From Pseudomonas silesiensis (GTDB lineage Bacteria > Pseudomonadota > Gammaproteobacteria > Pseudomonadales > Pseudomonadaceae), in the NCBI RefSeq assembly GCF_001661075.1, contig NZ_CP014870.1, forward strand, positions 6,019,703-6,083,702: a stretch of 64,000 nucleotides of DNA. Reading direction: 5' to 3'. The notes beneath the pieces were generated by a model. That model did not search any database, was not told where the DNA came from, and worked only from the letters and a program-made list of their open reading frames with translations. How positions within the stretch are numbered: position 1 is the first letter of the stretch; every line of letters begins with the position of its first letter. The translations under genes and the position numbers were made by a program. Shown one piece after another: positions 26,364-34,432 of the stretch.

Positions 26364-27020
26364 TTAGACCCGGCTGGCTCCAAACCCATGCTGACCATCC
26401 CCATAGGCTTTAGTAGCAGACTTGCAGAGGTAGCTGGCTCTGTAGAACAACTCTTGCTGCCCCAGCTCATCATCTCTATGCAGGCGATAGTCAGGTTTAT
26501 CTGGGATATGCACTAAGCCGTTACACTCATCGACTGATAGTCTCAGGGCACTAGCCCAGGATCCTACGAGACGATTGAAGATGTTATCCCTTCCTGGCTC
26601 AAAATTTCCAAGCGTAGTGAACGCATCTCGGTTGAGCAAGATGAGAACATGGTAGTGGGGCTTACCCAAGAGCCCGATCTCCCTCGCCCAAACATACCGT
26701 ACTTTAGTGTCATGGATATACTTTCCCGACGAACCAGCCTTTAATCGATTGTGCTTGATCTTCGCCTTGAAGGATTCCAGGAAGCGGTCCATCACCCTGT
26801 TCGTATACAGGTAGTCAGGCAGATCTATAGCAGCGGGAAAGCGCAAATCAAATCTGAAAGCGAAAACACGCGGACAATCGTCCAACGCTCGCTGGATCAC
26901 TCTATTAAGACTATATAGATAGTTTCGAACAAAAGGACCTTTACTCACTTGGATAGGCAAACCAAGGTAATGATCCTCACAGCAGAGCATGAGATTAGAA
27001 TTTCCTGGATGACGCTTCAT
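26364..27020 (-). CDS. YagK/YfjJ-type replication protein (inovirus Gp2-like)
   Basis: This 218-residue protein resembles the inovirus Gp2/YagK-YfjJ family. It shows an HUH-like KPHYHVLILLNRDAF motif, a preceding RYVWAREIGLLG strand and the downstream YLCKSATK helix containing a candidate catalytic tyrosine region. Such proteins initiate rolling-circle replication or nick DNA. The frame also contains an ATG at 27047, but the ATG at 27020 has GGAG seven bases upstream and is preferred. The ribosome site lies in a hairpin (27027-27055). It is the most likely replication initiator of the excised element. Confidence 0.82.
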   Translation of the reverse strand: MKRHPGNSNLMLCCEDHYLGLPIQVSKGPFVRNYLYSLNRVIQRALDDCPRVFAFRFDLRFPAAIDLPDYLYTNRVMDRFLESFKAKIKHNRLKAGSSGKYIHDTKVRYVWAREIGLLGKPHYHVLILLNRDAFTTLGNFEPGRDNIFNRLVGSWASALRLSVDECNGLVHIPDKPDYRLHRDDELGQQELFYRASYLCKSATKAYGDGQHGFGASRV

Positions 27021-27026
27021 GAGTGA

Positions 27027-27055
27027 ACTCCGATACGTTAAATACATATCGGAGT
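27027..27055 (-). promoter_or_regulatory. Hairpin covering the ribosome site of the rep-like gene
   Basis: ACTCCGATA and TATCGGAGT are perfect 9-base inverted arms with an 11-base loop. In the minus-strand mRNA the 3' arm contains the GGAG ribosome site, so folding would block translation. As DNA it could equally be an operator or nick site. Confidence 0.6.
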
Positions 27056-27689
27056 GAGGCTTAGTAATTTTTTACAACGGCTATAATACCAAGCTCATCT
27101 ACCCTGTAGAGATAGATAAACAATACATGACCACACAACTAGAACCAAACAGCCAGATTTATCAATACTAATGAATAAATATCGCTTAAACAAGTTAGCG
27201 AACGACAATCGATTAACAGCGAGCTGCATAATGTAATAGGCAACAGCTTACTTCCTCACAACTGTAGCAGCGCAAGTACTACATGAGCATCAGCACATAG
27301 CACTACGCATGAACGCAATAGTTCTTATAAACATATTACCAATACCGAAAATATCACCCCCTACTGCAGCCAGGATTTTAATTAAAGAGCTCAGTACAGA
27401 TCAAAATCACCAACCACCTCAACTCTGGAAAAAAAACACTGTGCTTCGAAATATCAGTTAGCCCTTACCAAGGAGAGTTTGAGTACTGCAGACCCAGACC
27501 ACCCCACTGACACGCGAGTCGTTCCAATCATAAACCAGGAACTCCTGAGATAAGTCGCTCCCGAGACCTCCCGCATGAAGCAGCTTGAGATGGCGAGTAC
27601 GATGAGACCGCCCCGTGTACAATGACAACCGCATCAATAATCACCCTTTTTACTCTGGCTAATATGACAGCCGCGAAAGAGAGCTAGCC
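27056..27689. other. Long A+T-rich non-coding stretch
   Basis: About 630 bases without a supportable gene lie between the divergent rep-like gene and the Septu-like operon. It has runs rich in A and T (27060-27400) and several short inverted repeats. It holds the promoter of the operon to the right and, next to a rolling-circle type initiator gene, could hold a replication origin. No repeat array or RNA gene is evident. Confidence 0.4.
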
Positions 27690-28988
27690 ATGAAGGTCAC
27701 GCAGTTGTGTCTCCTAAATTTCAGGGGGGTCAAGGAACTTTCGGTTGACTTCACCCAGCGCACTACAGCTTTTGTCGGGGTCAACGGCGTGGGTAAATCC
27801 ACGATACTGGATGCACTGGCCATTGCCTTGTCGCAGCTGATCTGGCGAATCAATGGGCACGCGCAGAAGGCACGTCCCATCGCTTTGGACGACATTTGCC
27901 ACGGGACCGAATTCGCTCGCATTGAGGTAACGGCTGAGCTGAACGGTAATTCGTTGACCTGGGCCACGGTCACCAATCGCAAGAAGGGCGCGCATGGCGA
28001 CCCACTCCGGAAAAGTGATCTTGACGCACTGAATGAGTCAGTCAAAGCGTTGAGCGAGCAGTGGGTCCATGCGGCGTCAGAGACCCAGGCATTCCACGAC
28101 CGACCGTTAGCGGTTTACTACGACGTTAACCGCGCAGTTCTAGACGTGCCGATGCGTGTGCGCGAGAAGCTGCAACACAATGCGAGTGAGATTTACCAGG
28201 ACGCACTGGACCACGGCGGTGCCGATTTCAAGCGGTTCTTCATTTGGTTCCGGAACTTCGAGGATGCCGAAAATGAGATGCGCACTGACGACCCGGCATT
28301 TCGTGACCGTGGGCTGGAGGCTGCTCGCAAGGCCATTTTGACGTTTACGGGATTTGACGGCGTGCGTGTGCGCCGCAAGCCCAAGATGCGTATGACGGTG
28401 AGCAAGGGAGGTGACGAGTTCAATGTGCTTCAGCTGTCAGATGGCGAGCGCAACATGCTGGCACTGGTGGGCGACATGGCTCGTAGGTTGAGCGTGCTCA
28501 ACCCCAACCTCACCAACCCGAACGAGGGTGCTGGAGTGGTCATGATTGATGAACTTGACCTTCACTTGCACCCACGCTGGCAACGTGAAGCCGTAGCCAA
28601 GCTCGAAGCCACCTTTCCGAACTGCCAGTTCGTCATCACCACGCACTCACCTCAAGTGGTGGGGGAGCTCCGCCCTGAATCCGTCATGCTGCTACGCGGC
28701 GGCCACTTGCTTGGCCACGCTCCACGTGCGTTGGGGTTGAGCAGTGGCGAGGTATTAGAAGAGCTGATGGAGGGCGACGCCCGGAACACTGGTTTTAAAT
28801 CCGAGATCGTTCAGGTTGAGCGTGCTATTGAGGATGAGCAGTACGACCAAGCTCGCCAAGCTTTAGCAGCTCTACGGGAGAGTTTCGGTATCTTGCCAGA
28901 GGTGCTACGTCTTGAGGAATCTCTAGAATGGTTTGACCCCACAGAGAAAGTCGACCCCATTTCGTCAGGACAGGAGGATGGCGAGTGA
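27690..28988 (+). CDS. ptuA: Septu-like ATPase PtuA (AAA/SMC-type)
   Basis: This 432-residue RecF/SMC-type ATPase has Walker A GVNGVGKST (30-38), an ABC signature LSDGERNMLAL and Walker B VVMIDELDLHLHP, followed by the conserved TTHSPQVV. It is paired with an HNH nuclease gene through a GTGA overlap, the PtuA-PtuB arrangement of Septu. This pair also acts as the effector of some retrons; I see no reverse transcriptase here. PtuA is expected to hold PtuB inactive until infection, which is known for the family and inferred here. Confidence 0.9.
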   Translation: MKVTQLCLLNFRGVKELSVDFTQRTTAFVGVNGVGKSTILDALAIALSQLIWRINGHAQKARPIALDDICHGTEFARIEVTAELNGNSLTWATVTNRKKGAHGDPLRKSDLDALNESVKALSEQWVHAASETQAFHDRPLAVYYDVNRAVLDVPMRVREKLQHNASEIYQDALDHGGADFKRFFIWFRNFEDAENEMRTDDPAFRDRGLEAARKAILTFTGFDGVRVRRKPKMRMTVSKGGDEFNVLQLSDGERNMLALVGDMARRLSVLNPNLTNPNEGAGVVMIDELDLHLHPRWQREAVAKLEATFPNCQFVITTHSPQVVGELRPESVMLLRGGHLLGHAPRALGLSSGEVLEELMEGDARNTGFKSEIVQVERAIEDEQYDQARQALAALRESFGILPEVLRLEESLEWFDPTEKVDPISSGQEDGE

Positions 28989-29674
28989 GGACAGTGTCGA
29001 AAGGGGCAGAATGCAACGTATTGAGAGCTTGGAAACGTAGCAATAGGACATCTCCGCAGAACATTCACTACGACTATCTCGACGGTGCAACAAGAGAGGC
29101 CATGCTTAGCCAATTGGTTAAGGAGCAGGCAGGGCTATGCGCTTACACCCTGAAGCAAATCGTTCATCGTGACGGCAAATGGCAAGCGCACATCGAGCAT
29201 ATCCTGCCGCGCTCACAACACGACGCTGACAGCTCGGTGAGCTGGACAAATTTACTGGCCTGCGTTCCGCAGCCTGGCGGTGCCTGTGAGTACGGAGCCG
29301 TTCGAAAAAGCGCATACGATCCTGCCCAAAATCCCTTTGTAAGCCCTACGATGAGAGGGCTGGCTGTGCATTTTCGATTTAGAGAAAACGGTGAGATCGA
29401 AGGATTGACGCCGGAGGCTGTCGATACATCGGCACCAGGCGTGTTGAATTTGAACCACATCGCTTTGGTGAACGATCGCGGGGCCAAGATCCTAAGTGCA
29501 TTAGGGCGCAGGCCCAGCGCAGCAGCCGCCCGCCGCCGCGCTGAGGAACTACGCAAGCCAGATCGCTCAGGCAACATGGAGCCTTATTGCGAGGCTGTAG
29601 CGCAGGTGCTCGAGGTCTATGCGATTCGTTTAGAGAGGAAGGCAGCTCGTATAGGAGGAGCCAAACGAAGATGA
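28985..29674 (+). CDS. ptuB: Septu-like HNH endonuclease PtuB
   Basis: This 229-residue protein has the HNH motif HIEHILPRSQ (69-78), with the asparagine in SWTNLLACV (Asn89) and extra cysteines likely to bind zinc. It starts at a GTG that overlaps the ptuA stop and has AGGAGG seven bases upstream. It is the presumed DNA-cutting partner of PtuA. Its own stop overlaps the ATG of a 33-residue open frame, so the operon continues. Confidence 0.88.
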   Translation: MRTVSKGAECNVLRAWKRSNRTSPQNIHYDYLDGATREAMLSQLVKEQAGLCAYTLKQIVHRDGKWQAHIEHILPRSQHDADSSVSWTNLLACVPQPGGACEYGAVRKSAYDPAQNPFVSPTMRGLAVHFRFRENGEIEGLTPEAVDTSAPGVLNLNHIALVNDRGAKILSALGRRPSAAAARRRAEELRKPDRSGNMEPYCEAVAQVLEVYAIRLERKAARIGGAKRR

Positions 29675-29772
29675 GCCTAGGGATCATGCTCAAAGATGTA
29701 CTGAATACGATTCAGGGTAAGGGGCCGGTGAATACACCTACCAATCTTCCTAAGGGAGAACAGTTGGCGTGA
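29671..29772 (+). CDS. 33-residue micro-protein inside the Septu-like operon
   Basis: The frame starts at an ATG overlapping the ptuB stop (ATGA) and ends in a TGA that overlaps the GTG start of the next gene (GTGA). An AGGAGG lies about 12 bases upstream. The peptide MSLGIMLKDVLNTIQGKG plus a short Pro/Thr-rich tail has one possible amphipathic helix. Exact coupling on both sides argues for translation, either as a product or as a bridge that passes ribosomes to the next gene. No similarity is known to me. Confidence 0.55.
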   Translation: MSLGIMLKDVLNTIQGKGPVNTPTNLPKGEQLA

Positions 29773-30542
29773 GCCATTATTTTGATCATGTAAGTCAAGA
29801 ACTGCACAGCAAGATCGCCCAGGCTAAGGTGTATATCAGCCGGCACAATCCCACCACTGGCGCGCTGGCGGAAGCAGTGCTGCGCCAATTCCTCAACGAT
29901 CACTTGCCTGGGGCGGTCGGCGTCGAGCAGGGCTTTATCATCGACAAGGAGGGCGGTCTTTCTAAGCAGTGCGATATTTTGATTTACGATTCCCACTGGT
30001 ATGCCCCGTTCTATCGGGTAGGTGGTGTAGTTGTCGTGCCGGCGGAGGCGGTGATCGCCATCATCGAAGTGAAAACCTCGATCAATAAGGCGGCGTTACA
30101 TGATGTGATCCGTTATTTCCAGAGCTTCGAAAGCCTGAGACTGGAAGCGAAGACCTACCTCTTCATGTTCAATGCCCCCACGCTAGGGACTGTAAGCCGG
30201 CACTTTCACACGTATCGGCATCAAGGTGACTATCAGGAGTTCGACCACGACACTTTCCACTTCCTCCCGGATGAAATCACCGGTTTGAATCACTCCTACC
30301 ATCTCCAGAAGGGCTCGGTTATCCACGATCGCGATGCAATAGGGTATCTCTCGTACTTCTATCAGGATCATGAGGGTACTGAGATCAATGCGCTGGAGCG
30401 GTTCTTTCTGTCGGTGTACGCCACCGTCGAGCAGCACCTCACCCGACACCATCTATTTTCTCCATCACTGGCGCCGCGCGCGGCCTACCACAGCAGCAAG
30501 GCCTCCAACAGCATCTTTGCGATTGACCTGTTCCCCATGTAA
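29769..30542 (+). CDS. DUF6602 protein with PD-(D/E)XK nuclease signature
   Basis: This 257-residue protein of the DUF6602 type has a restriction-nuclease-like core in canonical order: GALAE (31-35) as the first acidic helix, QCDILIYD with Asp69, and AIIEVKTS with Glu100-x-Lys102. The GTG start overlaps the micro-gene stop and has AAGGGAG upstream. It is the fourth gene of the ptuAB operon. Adding a second nuclease to Septu is not part of the basic two-gene system, so it may be an accessory effector or an independent module carried along. Nuclease activity is inferred from the motif. Confidence 0.8.
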   Translation: MSHYFDHVSQELHSKIAQAKVYISRHNPTTGALAEAVLRQFLNDHLPGAVGVEQGFIIDKEGGLSKQCDILIYDSHWYAPFYRVGGVVVVPAEAVIAIIEVKTSINKAALHDVIRYFQSFESLRLEAKTYLFMFNAPTLGTVSRHFHTYRHQGDYQEFDHDTFHFLPDEITGLNHSYHLQKGSVIHDRDAIGYLSYFYQDHEGTEINALERFFLSVYATVEQHLTRHHLFSPSLAPRAAYHSSKASNSIFAIDLFPM

Positions 30543-30692
30543 CGGAGCAAGGGCGTAGTGTCAGGGCCGGCTATGTGGATCGACGGGGCACACATAGCAA
30601 CTCAGCCCGCTGCCGTCGTCGTGGGAGGTCCAAGCAGGAGCGTCGTCTCGACTGACCCAACGTAAGCGTAAGTCCAACTCACCTTGCGTAAG

Positions 30693-30854
30693 TCAGGCCG
30701 GCACCCCGTGATGCGGCAGCAATTGCTCAATTTCGCTAGCCAGCTGTGTTGGCAGCCGCCTCAGCACATCCTTGAGGTAGGCATACGAGCCCTGCCCATT
30801 TATGCGCGCCGACTGGGTCAGTGTTTCGCAGCCATAGTAGAGGGCAGTCACTGG
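30693..30854 (-). pseudogene. Remnant of an IS66-family transposase (C-terminus)
   Basis: The minus-strand frame ending at TGA 30693-30695 reads YAYLKDVLRRLPTQLASEI then EQLLPHHGVPA, the well-known C-terminus of IS66-family TnpC. It is preceded by TLTQSARINGQGS in the same frame. Nothing of the upstream transposase body remains. The GTAAGCG sequences just left of it fit an IS66 end. The rest of the 30,543-30,958 gap shows no gene. Confidence 0.8.
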
Positions 30855-30958
30855 TATGGGATGCCTCTCAGCAACTCATACCAATCTTGAATCCCCAAGG
30901 AAAAACCATGAGCATCATGCCCTTATTTTTTTCCTTCACAGTCATTCTGACGACGGCA

Positions 30959-32224
30959 TCAAGCGCTGAAGTTGTCCCCCATCTGTCTATCAAATGATTG
31001 GCGAATCAGACCGATGACGTAGGGCAGCTCGTCCTTGCTAGCGAGGCCAATCTCAACGTCCCCATTTCCCCAGCGCCCAAGGTTAGTCACATCGAGGCAC
31101 AAGCCTTTGGGATCATCGATCTCTTGGAAGGGCATGTTGAGCGACAGGCGCAGACGTTTGGCCTGCGGCACCACATCGACAAAGTTGGTTTCCGCTTTGA
31201 AGGCAATATAGAGCTTGAGTACTTCTTCGTTGACGCAAGGATCAAGCTCCAGAACGGCGGTACGCAAGCATTCAAAGAGTTCGCGCATAGGGCCAGCACC
31301 CAGGAAGGGATGTTCATCAATGCTGTACTGCTGGCCAGACTGAATCGTTGTCGGGCGGTAGGCGTCGAGAATATCAGCGCCTACAAACGGCACGCTCCAG
31401 ACCTTTGTCGCCTCTATTGCTAAGCGATCAGCGCGAGACTTGATCGCCTCTTCATTCCATACCTGGATTTGTCCCAAGCCTTTGTTAAGCTTTAACGGAC
31501 TCTGCGCAAAGCCGACAGGGTTGCCATCTCTGTCAGTCACTTGGTCACGTTTGTAGTTAAAAGGATGATCTCGATACTCGCTGTTATAGCCTGTAAGCGT
31601 GAGGTTACCCAAGGTATGCAGCCACGTCTGCTGAACCGTCTGCCAGTCTGGCCCCAACTCCGCTTGCCACTGCGTGGGCAATTCAGGATTCTGCGGCAAG
31701 ATGTGCTCGATGGTGTAATCCTCCACCATCACGCGCTCCTTGCGGCCGTGGTTCTCCAGACGTCGTAACCAGTAGCTACGGCTACGGAAGTTGTAGAGAT
31801 CACGCTGTTTGAGTTCTCGCTGAAGCTCTTCATCGGCCGGAAAGCGGCGATAGGACGGCAGAAGCAAGAAAGCGGCTTGAACGCTCTCCAAATACCGATC
31901 CTTCTTCAGAGTGCGCGATAGTCCAGCGAAAGTCTTGTTTAACGAATTGGTTGGGATGGAGCACACCGCACGACGGAAAACGTAGCTCTCGACCAACCGA
32001 ACCACCTGATGTAGTTCTTCGACACTGAGCCGACCCTGCTTGTAGTCATGATAGACATCGAGCAGGAAAGGATAGGCCACGTCGACCTTAAGCTCCCGTA
32101 GGTCATGGAAGACCTGCTTGAGTAGAGGTTGTGACTCTGCGCCAAGCGCAATGGCGCAATAGTAGGTCGCATAGCCGTGGATATCCGCAACCAAGTCGGA
32201 AATGTTACCTAAGAGGGTACCCGC
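30959..32224 (-). pseudogene. DUF262/DUF1524 protein, C-terminal fragment (split by IS)
   Basis: These 422 codons hold the C-terminal half of a GmrSD-like protein, including the DUF1524 HNH-type motif YTIEHILPQNPELP and LGNLTLTGYNSEY. The fragment begins exactly at the 5-base target duplication of the IS to its right and has no start of its own; the open frame continues meaninglessly into antisense IS sequence. Joined to 33552-34432 with one CCCGC removed, the frame reads through ...YAG-TLLGNISDL... without a break. Confidence 0.9.
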
Positions 32225-32288
32225 TGAACGAGCCCCATGAAAGACAGGACACCGTTTCCCCCTTACGATAAGGGATAGGCAAACGGTT

Positions 32289-32681
32289 ATGTTTATGACT
32301 AACAGCAACGATAAGAGTGGGGAGCTTTTGGGCCAGGAGCGGCGGCGCCGCTGGAGCCCAGAGCAAAAGCTGGCCATGGTTCGCGAGAGCCTTGAGCCAG
32401 GACAAAGTGTGTCGGTCGTCGCTCGGCGCAACGGTATCAATGCCAATCAGCTGTTTCTGTGGCGCAAGCTGTATCAGGACGGCAGCCTGTCGGCGGTCAG
32501 TGCCGGCGAAGCCGTGGTGCCTGCCTCCGAGTTGAGCGATGCGCTCAAGCAGATCCGTGAACTGCAACGGATGCTGGGCAAGAAAACGATGGAAGCGGAA
32601 ATCCTCAAAGAGGCCGTGGAGATCGCCCGGTCGCGAAAATGGATTGCGCACTCACCCTTGTTGCCGGGGGACGACCAGTGA
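32289..32681 (+). CDS. IS3-family transposase OrfA
   Basis: This 130-residue protein has a helix-turn-helix ([20 protein letters not shown]) and a leucine-zipper-like C-terminal helix ([18 protein letters not shown]), the normal OrfA of the IS2 group. It overlaps OrfB by 43 bases; the A-rich stretch around 32634-32640 could support the -1 frameshift that makes the OrfAB transposase. Confidence 0.93.
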   Translation: MFMTNSNDKSGELLGQERRRRWSPEQKLAMVRESLEPGQSVSVVARRNGINANQLFLWRKLYQDGSLSAVSAGEAVVPASELSDALKQIRELQRMLGKKTMEAEILKEAVEIARSRKWIAHSPLLPGDDQ

Positions 32682-33514
32682 AGCTGGTCAGCGAATGTCT
32701 CGGTGTGGCGCGCTCGCAATTAACGGTTCGAATCAAGCAATCGGTATCGCCCAAAATACGGCGAAGCAGGCCTGTGAACGACGCTGAGTTGGTGGCCGAA
32801 ATCCAGCAACAGGTCAGTGAACTGCCCAGCTATGGCTACCGTCGAGTCTGGGGATTGCTGCGTCGCGCCCGTGAAACCCAGTTGCTACCCGCGATCAACG
32901 TGAAGCGGGTTTACCGGGTGATGCGTGATCACAACCTGCTGCTTGAACGCCGGATCAAACAACCCGGCGTGCCGCGTCGGCACGAAGGACGTATTGCGGT
33001 GCAAACCAGCGATACGCGTTGGTGCTCGGACGGCTTTGAGTTCCGCTGCGAGGACGGCGCCAAACTGAGCGTGACCTTCGCCCTGGACTGCTGTGATCGC
33101 GAAGCCATCGGGTGGGTCGCCAGCCCGACCGGGTACAGTGGCGATGATATCCGCGACTTGATGCTGGAAAGCGTGGAGAAGCGCTTCGGTGATCAACTGC
33201 CGACCACGCCGGTGCAATGGCTCAGCGATAACGGCTCGGCGTACACCGCCGAACAGACACGCCTGTTTGCTCGACAGATCGGTTTGCAGCCGGTGACCAC
33301 CCCAGTTCGCAGCCCGCAGAGCAACGGCATGGCCGAGAGCTTCGTGAAAACGATCAAGCGTGACTACGTGGCGCACATGCCTAAGCCGGATCGAGAAACG
33401 GCGTTGCGTAACTTGGCAATTGCCTTCGAGCATTACAACGAGCAGCATCCGCACAGCGCCTTGAATTACCGTTCACCGAGGGAGTTCAGGCGCTTGGCGG
33501 CAGCATCAATTTAA
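32639..33514 (+). CDS. IS3-family transposase OrfB (DDE integrase core)
   Basis: This 291-residue catalytic half has the rve core: first aspartate in [12 protein letters not shown], second in [12 protein letters not shown], and glutamate in [16 protein letters not shown]. It is full length and intact. It is probably made as a frameshift fusion with OrfA and acts on the ends of its own element. Confidence 0.95.
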   Translation: MDCALTLVAGGRPVKLVSECLGVARSQLTVRIKQSVSPKIRRSRPVNDAELVAEIQQQVSELPSYGYRRVWGLLRRARETQLLPAINVKRVYRVMRDHNLLLERRIKQPGVPRRHEGRIAVQTSDTRWCSDGFEFRCEDGAKLSVTFALDCCDREAIGWVASPTGYSGDDIRDLMLESVEKRFGDQLPTTPVQWLSDNGSAYTAEQTRLFARQIGLQPVTTPVRSPQSNGMAESFVKTIKRDYVAHMPKPDRETALRNLAIAFEHYNEQHPHSALNYRSPREFRRLAAASI

Positions 33515-33551
33515 CGGGGAGTTGGTGTCCGGTTTTGTAGGGGCAAGTCCA

Positions 33552-34432
33552 CCCGCATAGATTTTAAAAGCGACATACACCTCTCGGACATTAGGGATTT
33601 CTCCAGTTTTTGCTGTCAGATAGTGTCGCATGAACGCATCAAAATGCACCGTATAAGCTGCCTGCCCAAAGCCCTTCTCCATCGGACGCCAGTAACTCTT
33701 GTAGAGCTCTGTCTGCAGATTGGGCTCCAACCCCATGAGGATGTAGTTACGGATCAAATCAGCCTGACTGAGTTCCAGTCCGGTGGAATTCATGCTCTCG
33801 AAGATTAGCTGGGGGTTATCCTGGGCGCGATCCAACGAGACATCGACAATCACTAGTTTTGCCAGACCCTCACACACTGCGTCTAGCTCGTTGTGATGTT
33901 GCGTCAAGAGCTCCCGGAAAAGCTGGTAGTTCTCATAGACACGCGTACTGCTTTCGGCAGGCATGGGCGTGTCTTTAAGGATTGCGCGGAGCGTATCGTT
34001 GTCGGTTTCAGAAAGGATCAGCTTGAAGTGGCGCTCACCATCCTCATCAGGATTGAGTAGGTAGTAGTTGCGCAGCTTCCGGGGAGAAAAGGCCTCCAAT
34101 AAATCCTCGAACGGATCTAATTTGTCAGGGGCGAGACCTTTAAGATAGCTGGCCAGAGCGGCAACCAGCAGCGTACTCGTGGTCAATCGCTGCTGCCCAT
34201 CGATGACCAGCAGGGCTTCCTGACTGGTGACTGATGACAATGCACGCTCAATGTAGACAATGGAGCCGATGAAGTGCGCGTTAACCTTTTCATTACGTCC
34301 GGCCCGCAGTAGATCCGCCCATAGCTGACGGCACTGCGCTTCAGTCCAGGAGTAATTACGCTGGTAAATCGGAATAACAAACTGCGGCGACTTACGCAGA
34401 AACTTGAGTAAGTTGGCTTCGGTAGCTTTCAT
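33552..34432 (-). pseudogene. DUF262/DUF1524 (GmrSD-like) protein, N-terminal fragment (split by IS)
   Basis: The first 293 codons hold the DUF262 domain, with the ParB-like nucleotide motif IDGQQRLTTS (77-86) and FVIPIYQRNYSW at the start. The ATG overlaps the stop of the res-like gene by one base (TAATG), so this was the fifth gene of the operon. The IS at 32225-33551 breaks it; without the IS and one 5-base duplication the protein would be 713 residues. DUF262+DUF1524 proteins such as GmrSD cut modified phage DNA, so the host has probably lost that activity. A truncated DUF262 protein of about 300 residues with an IS-derived tail could still be made. Confidence 0.92.

Larger units (their letters stand above)
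32225..33551 (+). mobile_element. IS3-family insertion sequence, IS2 group, 1,327 bp
   Basis: Ends are imperfect inverted repeats: TGAACGAGCCCC.ATG...GGACACC on the left and, reversed, TGGACTTGCCCCTAC...GGACACC on the right, matching the IS2-type terminus. The flanking 5-base duplication is CCCGC at 32220-32224 and 33552-33556, the target length of IS2. Two overlapping transposase frames fill the interior. It is inserted in the DUF262 gene, in the opposite orientation. Exact ends and duplication point to a recent insertion. Confidence 0.95.

Noticed and set aside
27690..30542. Retron with PtuAB effector
   Set aside because: No reverse transcriptase frame and no msr/msd-like structured region was seen near the genes, so plain Septu-like is preferred.
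30959..32446. A 495-residue minus-strand protein starting inside the IS
   Set aside because: Its first 70-odd residues are antisense IS sequence; the real content is the C-terminal half of the split DUF262 gene.
32232..33544. Shorter IS boundaries at GCCCC...GGGGC
   Set aside because: They give no target duplication; extending to TGAAC/TCCA ends gives IS2-type termini, a 5-base duplication and restores the host frame.
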